NCBI RefSeq assembly: GCF_001679665.1
Contig: NZ_CP013244.1
Coordinates: 2,054,980 to 2,118,979, forward strand
DNA from: Candidatus Viadribacter manganicus
GTDB taxonomy: Bacteria > Pseudomonadota > Alphaproteobacteria > Caulobacterales > Aquidulcibacteraceae
Length of the DNA stretch: 64,000 bases
Reading direction: 5' to 3'
Shown here piece by piece: positions 1-7,428 of the stretch (position 1 is its first letter; the number at the start of each line of letters is the position of its first letter). The notes below the pieces were generated by a model. That model made no database searches. It saw nothing but the letters and a program-made list of their open reading frames with translations, and was not told the origin of the DNA. The position numbers were made by a program, and so were the translations under genes.

Positions 1-2
1 CG

Positions 3-794
3 GGCGCAAGCGTGACGCTGGCCGATGGCCGCAAGCTGCGCGCGCCGCTGCTGGTCGGCACCGATGGGCGCCGTTCGTTCGTCCGCGGCGCTGTTGGTAT
101 CCGCACGATCGGTTGGGATTATCCGGTGACGGCGATCGTCACGACGATCAAGCACGAACGTTCGCATGGCGCGGTGGCGCATGAATTCTTCCTGCCGAAC
201 GGACCGTTCGCGATTCTGCCGCTGAAAGGCGAGCGTTCGAACATCGTGTGGGCCGAACCGCGCGCGGCGGCGGAAGCGCTGCTGAAAATGAACGAAGCTG
301 ATTTCATCGCCGAGTTGCGCAAGCGCTTCGGCGATTTCCTGGGCGAACTTTCGCTGGAAGGGCCGCGCTTTGGCTATCCGCTGTCGCTGCAATTGGCCGA
401 GCGCATGATCGATCAGCGCGTTGTGCTCGCCGGCGATAGCGCGCACGGCATTCATCCGCTCGCCGGGCAAGGCTTGAACCTTGGCTTGAAGGATTGCGCG
501 GCGCTCGCCGAATGCATCGCCGATGGCGTTTCTCTGGGCTTGGACCCTGGTGATGTCTCGATCCTCGAGCGTTATCAGCGCTGGCGGCGCTTCGATAACG
601 TGACGATGGCGCTCGGCATGGAGTTTTTCGACAAGCTGTTCTCGAACGACATCAAGCCGCTTCGCGCGGCGCGCACATTGGGGCTCGCGGCTGTCAACGC
701 CGTCGGCCCGGCCCGGCGTTTCTTCATGAAATACGCCGGCGGCGGCGCCGGCGATTTGCCGAAGCTGCTGCGCGGCGAAAGCTTGGCGGCTTAG
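3..794 (+). CDS. UbiH/UbiF-family FAD-dependent hydroxylase, 5' truncated
   Basis: The frame is open to the left edge of the window, so the N-terminal FAD-binding GxGxxG part lies outside. What remains (about 264 residues) carries the second FAD motif of aromatic-ring hydroxylases, GDSAHGIHPLAGQGLNLGLK, where GD contacts the flavin ribityl and the His-Pro stretch is typical of the UbiH/COQ6/VisC family. The C-terminus, FFMKYAGGGAGDLPKLLRGE, resembles alphaproteobacterial ubiquinone hydroxylases. The expected role is one of the ring hydroxylations of ubiquinone biosynthesis at the inner membrane; which ring carbon (UbiH, UbiF or UbiL type) cannot be told. Its stop overlaps a possible small gene on the other strand. 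Confidence 0.88.
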   Translation, partial: GASVTLADGRKLRAPLLVGTDGRRSFVRGAVGIRTIGWDYPVTAIVTTIKHERSHGAVAHEFFLPNGPFAILPLKGERSNIVWAEPRAAAEALLKMNEADFIAELRKRFGDFLGELSLEGPRFGYPLSLQLAERMIDQRVVLAGDSAHGIHPLAGQGLNLGLKDCAALAECIADGVSLGLDPGDVSILERYQRWRRFDNVTMALGMEFFDKLFSNDIKPLRAARTLGLAAVNAVGPARRFFMKYAGGGAGDLPKLLRGESLAA

Positions 795-895
795 TTTTCG
801 CTCGTCGGTACCGTGTCGGCAGGGATCAGCGCCAGTAACGCCGCAAGCCCGAGGTAGGGCGCGAGTGCGAGTAGCGGTGTGAAAATCTCGCTCAT
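791..895 (-). CDS. possible 34-residue membrane peptide
   Basis: A short ATG frame converging on the preceding gene with a 4-base stop overlap. It begins MSEIFTPLLALAPYLG and continues as a hydrophobic Leu/Ala stretch to about residue 25, then ends in a polar tail ADTVPTSEN, i.e. one predicted membrane span. No clear Shine-Dalgarno is visible (GAGCAG lies about 6 bases before the ATG). No family is recognised. It is listed because the hydrophobic-then-polar pattern looks designed and because the adjacent minus-strand small genes are convincing; it may still be chance. Confidence 0.35.
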   Translation of the reverse strand: MSEIFTPLLALAPYLGLAALLALIPADTVPTSEN

Positions 896-982
896 GGGGT
901 TCTGCTCGGTCGCGAAGCTCGAACAACTTTGCCCATGAGACTGCGTTCCGGGGGAACCTGATGTTCCGCGTTTCAGACATGC

Positions 983-1019
983 GAAGAGCGCGAAGGGGGA
1001 GCAATCCTTCGCGCTCTTC
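983..1019. terminator. 14-bp perfect hairpin, terminator-like
   Basis: Arms at 983-996 and 1006-1019 are exact inverted repeats of 14 bases around a 9-base loop. There is no long T tract on either side, so it may be a transcript-end stabiliser rather than a canonical intrinsic terminator. It lies just downstream of the two 30-residue peptide genes on the minus strand. Upstream of it, at 945-967, three alternating GTTCC/GGAAC half-sites occur. Confidence 0.5.
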
Positions 1020-1074
1020 TGTCGTCCAAGGCCGCGCTATCTGGGGCCAGAAGGATCGTGCTGCTTTTGGGAGC

Positions 1075-1167
1075 TTAAGCGACGATCTGCGCGGCTTGGG
1101 TCATCACGCTGAGGGCGACCGGAGCAAACACGGCGCAGGCAGCGATGAGGGCGAAAAATTTGGTCAT
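1075..1167 (-). CDS. 30-residue hydrophobic peptide, copy A of a tandem pair
   Basis: The peptide begins MTKFFALIAACAVFAPVALS and ends VMTQAAQIVA. It has exactly the length of the next upstream gene on the same strand and shares with it the pattern MTKF, an Ala-rich hydrophobic core, Ala-Pro at residues 15-16, a Met-x-Gln-Ala-Ala segment and a terminal Val-Ala. The core could be a membrane anchor or an uncleaved signal-like helix. No Shine-Dalgarno stands out. Paralogy with the neighbour is the main argument that it is translated. The function is unknown. Confidence 0.6.
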   Translation of the reverse strand: MTKFFALIAACAVFAPVALSVMTQAAQIVA

Positions 1168-1179
1168 TGGATGAGCTTT

Positions 1180-1193
1180 CAAATTCGAATTTG
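1180..1193. promoter_or_regulatory. 14-bp perfect palindrome between the peptide genes
   Basis: CAAATTCGAATTTG reads the same on both strands and lies 13 bases upstream of the start of the first small peptide gene (minus-strand ATG at 1167). Its AT-richness contrasts with the surrounding GC-rich DNA. It could be an operator or part of a processing structure in a bicistronic transcript. Confidence 0.4.
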
Positions 1194-1220
1194 TTTAAGG
1201 ATGAGTGCGGCGGCGATCGC

Positions 1221-1313
1221 TTAGGCGACCATCATCGCGGCTTGGTGCATCGTGGCCCAGGCCATCGGGGCTAACAAAGCCGCCGCCAACATCAGGGAAT
1301 AAAACTTTGTCAT
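1221..1313 (-). CDS. 30-residue hydrophobic peptide, copy B of a tandem pair
   Basis: The peptide begins MTKFYSLMLAAALLAPMAWA and ends TMHQAAMMVA. It is preceded by a good Shine-Dalgarno (AGGAG, about 9 bases before the ATG). It is Met-rich (six Met) and colinear with the next gene downstream. The sequence looks like a signal peptide or small membrane peptide with a possible AxA-type cleavage near Ala20. The 5' region holds a 7-bp hairpin (1345-1361) and a CRP-like palindrome (1391-1406). No known family is recognised; type I toxin, membrane regulator and secreted peptide remain open. Confidence 0.65.
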   Translation of the reverse strand: MTKFYSLMLAAALLAPMAWATMHQAAMMVA

Positions 1314-1390
1314 TGCTCTTGCTCCTCTTGGTGAGACCCGATGGCCTCATCTTCGATGAGGAGAAGGTAGCTGTGCGTTGACCTTATCGC

Positions 1391-1406
1391 TGTGACGGTG
1401 GTCACA
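1391..1406. promoter_or_regulatory. CRP/FNR-family binding-site-like palindrome
   Basis: TGTGA at 1391-1395 and TCACA at 1402-1406 are separated by exactly six bases, which is the core consensus of CRP-type regulators. The centre lies about 85 bases upstream of the ATG of the nearer 30-residue peptide gene, a plausible activator or repressor position. A -35/-10 pair is not obvious. Confidence 0.45.
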
Positions 1407-1553
1407 AGGGGCGCGTGGCACGCTTTCAGTCGCCGGTTTGGCCCACTATTGCCGTTCGATCTCAAGCGGATTGAACAAACTCTGAGTGGCCATTCTGGGC
1501 CGCGCGCCGGATAGTTGATCGCGGCGATGCGGCGCACGATCTCAGGCCCCTCG

Positions 1554-1814
1554 TCACGGCGGCGCCGCAATTGCTTGTGCCGATCGTGTAGTCCTCCGCG
1601 CGCGCCCAGCGGGGTCATCATTCGCAGCGCATTGGGTTTGGAGCGCGATCCGCAAGGTGGCGTAGCCTTCGCCCGCATCCATGCGCGCCCGGATGCCCGC
1701 GTCATCTTGCGGATAATAACGCTCCTGCAGCATTGGAAATTCCGGCAAGGGCGCTGCAGCGGCGGCGGTGCTGAGACCGAGCGCGAGGCAGAGCTGGGCG
1801 ATGATGATGCGCAT
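1554..1814 (-). CDS. small secreted protein, unknown function
   Basis: An 86-residue product that starts with a clear signal peptide (MRIIIAQLCLALGLSTAAAA, cleavage expected after the AAAA/APL region). The mature part has an acidic/aromatic segment, PEFPMLQERYYPQDDAGIRA, and ends in an Arg/Ala-rich tail that could be a frameshifted or degenerate end. It is divergent from the M14 peptidase gene. No family is recognised. The 240 bases further downstream (1314-1553) show no gene that I trust. Confidence 0.5.
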   Translation of the reverse strand: MRIIIAQLCLALGLSTAAAAAPLPEFPMLQERYYPQDDAGIRARMDAGEGYATLRIALQTQCAANDDPAGRARRTTRSAQAIAAPP

Positions 1815-1933
1815 GGGCGAACGTCTGCGTCAGGCGCGCTGCAAACTCAATGCTGTGAGGCTGGTATCGTTGGTGCGGGTAGGCACGAGCGTTTGTTGTT
1901 GTAGAGGCGCTGAGTGTGGACGAAGGAGTGGTG

Positions 1934-2842
1934 ATGGCGAGTGCGTTTCCGATTGGCGTGGCCGGGCGTGCCTGGGGCGAGCGGGAACGCGCGCAATGGC
2001 GCGCCACGCAAAAGAACCGGCGCAGCTATCAAGCTGATGTGGTTTCGCGGATCGAGGCGCTCAGCGATCGGTTTGAGCGGATCGCCTATGGCGAGATCAC
2101 TTACGCCGATGAGGCTTACACACTCTACGCATTGCGCAGCCGGGTGGTTCGTCCGGCGCTGCCGAACGTGTTGGTGACGGGCGGGGTCCACGGTTATGAA
2201 ACCAGCGGCGTCTTTGGCGCGCTTGCGTTTCTCGACGAGGTTGCGGGCGAGTTCAGTGATCGCGTCAATTTGTTGGCGGCGCCGTGTGTCAGTCCCTGGG
2301 CGTACGAGCGCATCAATCGTTGGAACTATGACGCGATAGATCCGAACCGCAATTTTCGCTCCGATGGCCCGCGCGAAGCGACGGCGTTGATTGAGCTGGT
2401 GCGCTCCTTCGCCGGCGACTACCTGCTGCACATCGATCTGCACGAAACAACGGATTCCGATGAAACTGAATTTCGCCCGGCTTTGAGCGCGCGCGACGGC
2501 AACGCTTTTGAGCCCGGCGAGATTCCGGATGGATTTTATGTCGTCGCGGATACGGCTGATCGGCAGCTTGAATTCCAAAAGGCCATCGTCGCAGCCGTCG
2601 AGCAGGTGACGCACATCGCGCCGGCCGATGCGAAAGGTGAGATCATTGGCTCAACCGTGATCGCGCACGGCGTCATCGAATATCCGCTGGCCGAACTTTC
2701 GCTCTGTCCTTCGATCACCAATGCGCGCTTCAAGACGACGACCGAAGTCTATCCTGACAGTCCGCGCGCTACGCCCGAGATCTGCATCCGCGCGCAAGTA
2801 ACGTCCGTCCGCGCCGCGCTCGACTTTGCGTTAGAGGCCTAA
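1934..2842 (+). CDS. M14-family zinc carboxypeptidase/deacylase-like protein
   Basis: The M14 zinc-binding signature is present: GGVHGYETSG supplies the His and Glu ligands and IDLHETTDSDE the downstream His. DPNRNF matches the conserved substrate-binding Asn-Arg. The fold is that of zinc carboxypeptidases and of the succinylglutamate desuccinylase/aspartoacylase branch; the substrate cannot be read from the sequence. The ATG at 1934 is preferred over the GTG at 1916 because AAGGAG (1923-1928) stands five bases before it. No signal peptide is visible, so it is probably cytoplasmic. The stop overlaps that of kup by 4 bases. Confidence 0.8.
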   Translation: MASAFPIGVAGRAWGERERAQWRATQKNRRSYQADVVSRIEALSDRFERIAYGEITYADEAYTLYALRSRVVRPALPNVLVTGGVHGYETSGVFGALAFLDEVAGEFSDRVNLLAAPCVSPWAYERINRWNYDAIDPNRNFRSDGPREATALIELVRSFAGDYLLHIDLHETTDSDETEFRPALSARDGNAFEPGEIPDGFYVVADTADRQLEFQKAIVAAVEQVTHIAPADAKGEIIGSTVIAHGVIEYPLAELSLCPSITNARFKTTTEVYPDSPRATPEICIRAQVTSVRAALDFALEA

Positions 2843-4755
2843 ATTGCGACCTGCGCGCCTAATTCTACGACGCGGCTTGTCGGGATGTGAAAAAACTCGG
2901 TGGCGCTCGAGGAGTTGCGGGCGAGGAAGATGAAGAGGAGGTCTTGCCAGCGTGGCATGCCGCTCTTGTCCGTCGGCACTAGAGCACGGCGGCTGAGGAA
3001 GAACGACGTGGTCATAATGTCGAAGGCGAGGCCGCGCTCGCGGGCGAGGGTAAGTCCGCGAATGACGTTCGGCGTTTCCATGAAGCCGAAGCTCAAGGTC
3101 ACGATCTGGATGTCGGGGCGGATGGTCTCGACGGTGATGCGCTCGCTATCGGCGATGCGCGGCGTCGGTGCAGTGCGGATCGAGAGCAGGATGATCTGCT
3201 CGTGTAGTACCTGGTTGTGCTTCAGATTGTGCAGGAGCGCGGTCGGCGCAGCTTGCGGATCGGCGGTGAGGAAGATGGCCGTCCCGCGCACGCGCTTCGG
3301 CGGCGAGATTTCGAGCGTCGCCAGTATTTGCTGAAGGCTTACATCGCGGCGTGTTTGCTCGTGCAGCAAGGCCGAACCGCGCACCCAGGTCCACATAATG
3401 AGGATGAATCCGGCGGCGATGATCAAGGGCACGATACCGCCGTGGAAGACTTTGAGCAGGTTCGATCCGGCAAAGATGAGCTCAATGACGATGAACGGCG
3501 ACATCAGCAGCACCGCGAACCAAAGCGGCCGCTTCGAGACTTTCCAGATGGCGAGAATAGCGAGCACGGATGAGGTCATCATCGTGCCGATGACAGAGAC
3601 GCCGTAGGCGGCGCCGAGCGCGCTTGAAGAACCGAATGAGAAGGTCATGAACAAGACGCCGAGCATCAGCAGGTAGTTTACTTGCGGCATGTAGATTTGG
3701 CCGAAGTGGCGCTCTGAGGTCTGCAGGATGCGCATGCGTGGCAAGAGGCCGAGCTGGATGGCCTGCTGGGTCAATGAATAGGCGCCGGAGATCACGGCTT
3801 GGCTGGCGATGATGGTTGCGGCGGTGGCGATGAGCACAAGAGCGGGGCGCCAGGCTTCCGGCGCCATCAGGAAGAAGGGATTGCCGATGGTGCTGCGGTC
3901 CGCGATCACCATGGCGCCTTGGCCGAGATAGTTGAGCGCGAGTGCGGGAAAGACAAGCCACGCCCAGGCGACAGAGATTGGCTTGCGGCCGAAATGGCCC
4001 ATGTCGGCGTAAAGCGCTTCGGCCCCGGTGACGGTGAGAAACACTGAGCCCAGCACGATGAAGCCAAGGCCTGTGTGCGAGCTGAGGAAGTTGATCGCGT
4101 AGAGCGGGTTGATGGCGGCGAGGATGCTGAGATCCTGGCTGAGATGCAGCAGACCCAGACCGCCGAGCACTGCAAACCAAAGAATGCAAATCGGGCCGAA
4201 CCAGGCGCCGACAACGCCTGAGCCGCGCCGTTGCACCAAGAAGAGCGCGATGAGAATGCCGAGCGTGATCGGCATCACGAACGGTTCGACGCGGCCGGTG
4301 AGCCCTGGCAGCACGGCCAGACCCTCGATGGCGGAGAGCACCGAGATCGCCGGCGTCAGCATCGCGTCGCCGTAAAAGAGGCCGGCGCCGGCGAGGCCGA
4401 CGATAAGCACTAATGGCGTGCGCTTGCCGAGTGCCCGCTGGACGAGCGCCATCAAGGAGAGCGTGCCGCCCTCGCCACGATTGTCGAGGCGGAGCAGGAT
4501 GGTCGCGTACTTGATGGTGACGATAGCGATGAGCGCCCAAAGCATCAGTGAAATGACGCCGATGATCTCACCGTTGGTCGCGGCGCCGTTTTCGCGCACG
4601 ACATGGCCGATGGACTCGCGGAAGGCGTAAAGCGGCGAGGTGCCGATATCGCCGTAGACGACGCCGATGGCGGCGAGGGTGAGGCCCCAGAAGCCGCGCT
4701 TTGATGCGTCGGGAAGGTTGGCGGCCGCGGTGGGGGCGTGGGTGAGAGTGCTCAT
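2839..4755 (-). CDS. kup: Kup-family potassium uptake protein
   Basis: The product is 638 residues, the usual length for Kup/Trk-D proton-coupled potassium transporters. The N-terminal signature IGVVYGDIGTSPLYAFRE is diagnostic, followed by about twelve membrane spans and a C-terminal cytoplasmic domain of roughly 180 residues (EISPPKRVRGTAIFLTADP). The ATG at 4755 was chosen because a start at 4992 would add an unrelated Arg/Thr-rich extension that overlaps the divergent kinase gene. It is transcribed divergently from a KdpD/KdpE-like pair with only 76 bases between the starts, suggesting that those regulators control it. Confidence 0.96.
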   Translation of the reverse strand: MSTLTHAPTAAANLPDASKRGFWGLTLAAIGVVYGDIGTSPLYAFRESIGHVVRENGAATNGEIIGVISLMLWALIAIVTIKYATILLRLDNRGEGGTLSLMALVQRALGKRTPLVLIVGLAGAGLFYGDAMLTPAISVLSAIEGLAVLPGLTGRVEPFVMPITLGILIALFLVQRRGSGVVGAWFGPICILWFAVLGGLGLLHLSQDLSILAAINPLYAINFLSSHTGLGFIVLGSVFLTVTGAEALYADMGHFGRKPISVAWAWLVFPALALNYLGQGAMVIADRSTIGNPFFLMAPEAWRPALVLIATAATIIASQAVISGAYSLTQQAIQLGLLPRMRILQTSERHFGQIYMPQVNYLLMLGVLFMTFSFGSSSALGAAYGVSVIGTMMTSSVLAILAIWKVSKRPLWFAVLLMSPFIVIELIFAGSNLLKVFHGGIVPLIIAAGFILIMWTWVRGSALLHEQTRRDVSLQQILATLEISPPKRVRGTAIFLTADPQAAPTALLHNLKHNQVLHEQIILLSIRTAPTPRIADSERITVETIRPDIQIVTLSFGFMETPNVIRGLTLARERGLAFDIMTTSFFLSRRALVPTDKSGMPRWQDLLFIFLARNSSSATEFFHIPTSRVVELGAQVAI

Positions 4756-4831
4756 CGCCCGGCTGTGACGCCGAAGCGCATAAAGATTCCATGTGGTTGC
4801 GCGGCGCCGCTTGTAGGGCCAGATTCGGCGG

Positions 4832-5896
4832 GTGAACGAGCGTTCTGCTTCTTGGCCTGCGCGGCTTCCGATCATCGCAGCGACCGCCTCTATGGTCGGC
4901 GTTGCGGCCTTGGTTGCGTATGTGGGCGAGCGTTGGCTCGATCCGCAGAGTCTGTCGCTGTTTTTCGTGGTTCCGATTGTGCTCGCGGCCATGCGCTATG
5001 GCTTGGCGGCTTCGCTGGGCGCGTCGGTGTTGAGTGTGGCGGCGCTGAATTTCTTGTTCGTGGAGCCTCGCTTCACGATGGCGGTAGCGCGGCCGCAAGA
5101 TTTGTGGGCGCTTTTACTTTTGGCCGCAGTGGGCGTACTGGTGAGTTTGATCGCGCAGCGCGCGCGCACCGCAGAGGCGGCCCGCGTTGAGGCGGCGCGT
5201 GAGCGGTTTAAATCGGAGTTGCTTGCCGGCGTGTCGCACGATTTGCGCACGCCCTTGGCGACAATTCTCTTCACGCTGCAAAGCTTGCAGAGATTTGCCG
5301 CTGATCACGATCAGGCGTCGCGCAATGAATTGTTCGATTTGGCCGAGAGCGAAACGCGGCGGTTGGCGGGATTGGTGGAGAGGTTGCTCTCGGCGTCGCG
5401 CATTGAGGCTGGACGAACGCCTGTGCAGCTCGAGCCTGTGAGCGTGAGCGAGATTGTGGCGTCGGCGATGCTGGATGCCGGCGCTGAAATTGCTGAGATT
5501 GAGATTGCGGTGGAAGCGCCCGCGGATTTGCCGCTGGTGTCAGCCGACCCGGCGCTGGCGACGCGAGCGCTTGCGAATGTGCTTTCGAACGCGGGGAAGT
5601 ATGGCGGAGGTTTTCCAATCAGCGTGTCGGTGCGCTGTGAGGATCATAACGTGCTGATCGATGTGCGCGATCGCGGGCCAGGGCTTGGCGAAGATCCGGA
5701 GCGCTTGTTCGAGAAGTTCGTGCGCGGTGTCGATGCGGATGGGCGCGCGCCGGGTTTGGGGCTTGGGCTGGCGCTCGCACGCACGTTTATGGAGTCGCAA
5801 GGGGGCGGGCTAAAGGCCGCCAATTGCGAAGGCGGCGGCGCGCAATTCACTTTGAGTTTGCCGTGTTGGACCAAAGCGACGCGTTATGGTGACTGA
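4832..5896 (+). CDS. KdpD-like sensor histidine kinase, short form
   Basis: This 354-residue protein has three or four membrane spans in its first 108 residues (DUF4118, the membrane domain of KdpD), then a dimerisation/phosphoacceptor helix with SHDLRTPLA (His136) and an ATPase domain with N-box LSNAGKYGG, DRGPGLG and GLGLGLALA. It lacks the N-terminal KdpD sensor and USP domains that make canonical KdpD nearly 900 residues long. The start is GTG. The gene overlaps the response regulator by 11 bases. No kdpFABC is in view, so its target is more likely the divergent kup. Confidence 0.88.
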   Translation: MNERSASWPARLPIIAATASMVGVAALVAYVGERWLDPQSLSLFFVVPIVLAAMRYGLAASLGASVLSVAALNFLFVEPRFTMAVARPQDLWALLLLAAVGVLVSLIAQRARTAEAARVEAARERFKSELLAGVSHDLRTPLATILFTLQSLQRFAADHDQASRNELFDLAESETRRLAGLVERLLSASRIEAGRTPVQLEPVSVSEIVASAMLDAGAEIAEIEIAVEAPADLPLVSADPALATRALANVLSNAGKYGGGFPISVSVRCEDHNVLIDVRDRGPGLGEDPERLFEKFVRGVDADGRAPGLGLGLALARTFMESQGGGLKAANCEGGGAQFTLSLPCWTKATRYGD

Positions 5897-6575
5897 AACG
5901 ATAATCCTGGTGGTTGAAGACGATGCGTCGTTGCAGCGCTCGTTGGTGATGACGTTGAAGACGGCGGGGTATGCGCCAATCGGCGCGGGCTCGCTGGCGG
6001 AGGCGCGGCGGATGCGGTCGCATCACAGACCGCAAGCCATTTTGCTCGATTTGGGTTTGCCGGACGGTGATGGGTTGGACTTTATCGGCACCGTGCGCGC
6101 CGAAGCGTTGACACCTATCGTGGTGCTGACGGCGCGCGATGCCGAGGCGCTGAAGGTGCGCGCGCTCGACGCCGGCGCCGATGACTATGTGACCAAGCCG
6201 TTTGGGCTCGATGAATTGCTGGCGCGGCTGCGCGCGGCGCTGCGTCATGCGGTGCAGGCGGGTGGAAGTGCGCCGAGCGTTCGCACTGGGCCGCTGGAGA
6301 TCGACTTAGCGGCGCGCGTGGTGCGGCGCGAGGGCCGTGAGATTGAGCTATCGCCGAAAGAGTTCGAGATTCTGGCGCTGCTTGCGGCGCAACTCGGCAA
6401 GGTGGTGCGCCATCAGGACTTGCTGAAAGCGGTATGGGGTTCGGAGCGCACGGACATTCAGTATTTGCGCGTCTATGTCGGGCAGTTGCGGACGAAGCTT
6501 GGCTTGGCAGACGCGCCCTTGCTGGTGTCCGATCCTGGCGTCGGCTACAGGCTGATCGCGGCGCCGCCAGTGTGA
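5886..6575 (+). CDS. OmpR/KdpE-family response regulator
   Basis: A receiver domain occupies residues 1-120, with acidic residues EDD at 11-13, phosphoacceptor Asp55 in LLDLGLPDG and Lys104 in YVTKPFG. A winged-helix DNA-binding domain follows (ELSPKEFEILALLA to the GVGYRL hairpin), as in OmpR/PhoB. The closest match in style is KdpE. It is translationally coupled to the kinase and ends two bases before the convergent small gene. The probable output is transcription control of kup or other potassium genes. Confidence 0.92.
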   Translation: MVTETIILVVEDDASLQRSLVMTLKTAGYAPIGAGSLAEARRMRSHHRPQAILLDLGLPDGDGLDFIGTVRAEALTPIVVLTARDAEALKVRALDAGADDYVTKPFGLDELLARLRAALRHAVQAGGSAPSVRTGPLEIDLAARVVRREGREIELSPKEFEILALLAAQLGKVVRHQDLLKAVWGSERTDIQYLRVYVGQLRTKLGLADAPLLVSDPGVGYRLIAAPPV

Positions 6576-6577
6576 GC

Positions 6578-6808
6578 TTACGTTTCGGCTTCGGCGCCTA
6601 GATATTTGACGCCGATCTTTTCCCATTCGTCGCGGCGTTTGGCGGCCATGGTTTCGGCGATGTCTTTTGTCGGCCAGACGAATTTCGAAGGCGTGCGGCC
6701 GGGTCCGCGCATTTCGCCGCCGATCTCCAACTGGCGCTCAAGCCAGTAGAAGTTGCGCCACCGTTGCGCGGGCCGTGTGATCGGACGTTCTTCGAGTTGC
6801 GTGGACAC
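6578..6808 (-). CDS. conserved-looking hypothetical protein, 76 residues
   Basis: A short soluble, charged protein, rich in Trp/Arg/Glu (ITRPAQRWRNFYWLERQLEI), with a terminal Tyr-Leu-Gly segment. The GTG start lies inside the stop of the DUF971 gene (TAGTG), so the two are translationally coupled. No family is recognised. The coupling suggests a role alongside the DUF971 protein. Confidence 0.65.
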   Translation of the reverse strand: MSTQLEERPITRPAQRWRNFYWLERQLEIGGEMRGPGRTPSKFVWPTKDIAETMAAKRRDEWEKIGVKYLGAEAET

Positions 6809-7182
6809 TAGGCTTCGTCCCGCAGCGCGCGCAGGCGGAGCGTGTCGCGATAGATGCGCAGCTTCTCGTCCTTGTCGCGGCCGAGATCGTAGAGCAGGTC
6901 CCACGAATAGAGGCCGCTGTCGTGGCCGTCGTCGAAAACAATGCGCACGGCATAGCGGCCGACGGCTTCAGCGCGCACGACATTGACGTTGGCCTTGCCA
7001 GTGACGGGCGGCGGGACATTGCCGCCGTGGCCCTTGTTTTCGGCGCTCGGGCTTTCGACGCGCAAGAGTTCGAACGGCACCTCGAACAACTCGCCGTCGT
7101 CAAAGGCGATGGTGAGCGCCTTGGTCTCGCGATCGAAAACGAGATCGGTGGGCCAGGGGCGGGAGATTGCTTCTGCAGTCAT
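6808..7182 (-). CDS. DUF971 (GBBH-like N-terminal domain) protein
   Basis: 124 residues covering a complete DUF971/PF06155 domain: the N-terminal half has WPTDLVFD and ELFEVPFELLRVESPSAE, and the C-terminal half the hallmark DGHDSGLYSWDLLYDLG. In gamma-butyrobetaine hydroxylases this domain binds a metal; standalone versions are often found near or fused to Fe-S carrier (Mrp/ApbC) proteins, so a link to iron-sulfur or metal handling is plausible but not shown here. It is the first gene of a two-gene unit. Confidence 0.85.
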   Translation of the reverse strand: MTAEAISRPWPTDLVFDRETKALTIAFDDGELFEVPFELLRVESPSAENKGHGGNVPPPVTGKANVNVVRAEAVGRYAVRIVFDDGHDSGLYSWDLLYDLGRDKDEKLRIYRDTLRLRALRDEA

Positions 7183-7213
7183 GTTGATTCTTTACACCAC
7201 ACGTCTTCCGGAC

Positions 7214-7233
7214 GCACGCGGCGTCCGCCGTGC
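7214..7233 (-). terminator. weak bulged hairpin downstream of the Trm112 gene
   Basis: On the minus strand GCACG/CGTGC and CGG/CCG arms pair with a single bulged G around a 3-base loop. It follows the Trm112 gene by a few bases but lacks a U tract. It may mark the end of the thioredoxin-LON-Trm112 unit. Confidence 0.3.
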
Positions 7234-7245
7234 GCTTGGGCGCCG

Positions 7246-7428
7246 CTATTCATCGGCCCCGAGTTCGCGGGCTTCATCGATCAGCATGATCGGGACGCCG
7301 TCACGAACCGGATAAGCAAGGCGCGCGCTTTCGCTGATCAGTTCTTGGCGCTCGCGATCGTAACGCAGCAGTGTGCGCGATGCGGGGCAGATCAGCACTT
7401 CGAGAAGTTTGGGATCGACGTCGGTCAT
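7246..7428 (-). CDS. Trm112-family protein (UPF0434/YcaR-like)
   Basis: A 60-residue protein starting [20 protein letters not shown] and ending with the family pattern [19 protein letters not shown]. Trm112-like proteins are small partners of methyltransferases; bacterial members usually keep only the first Cys (here Cys15) of the zinc ribbon. The ATG overlaps the stop of the LON-domain gene (ATGA), so it is the third gene of one operon. Confidence 0.88.
   Translation of the reverse strand: MTDVDPKLLEVLICPASRTLLRYDRERQELISESARLAYPVRDGVPIMLIDEARELGADE

Noticed and set aside
961-1224. An 87-codon plus-strand frame over the small-peptide strip
   Set aside because: No ribosome site, no family-like composition, and it is antisense to the two paralogous 30-residue peptides, which explain the region better.
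4756-4992. 79-residue N-terminal extension of Kup
   Set aside because: The extension is unlike any Kup N-terminus and would overlap the divergent kinase gene; the ATG at 4755 gives the family start.
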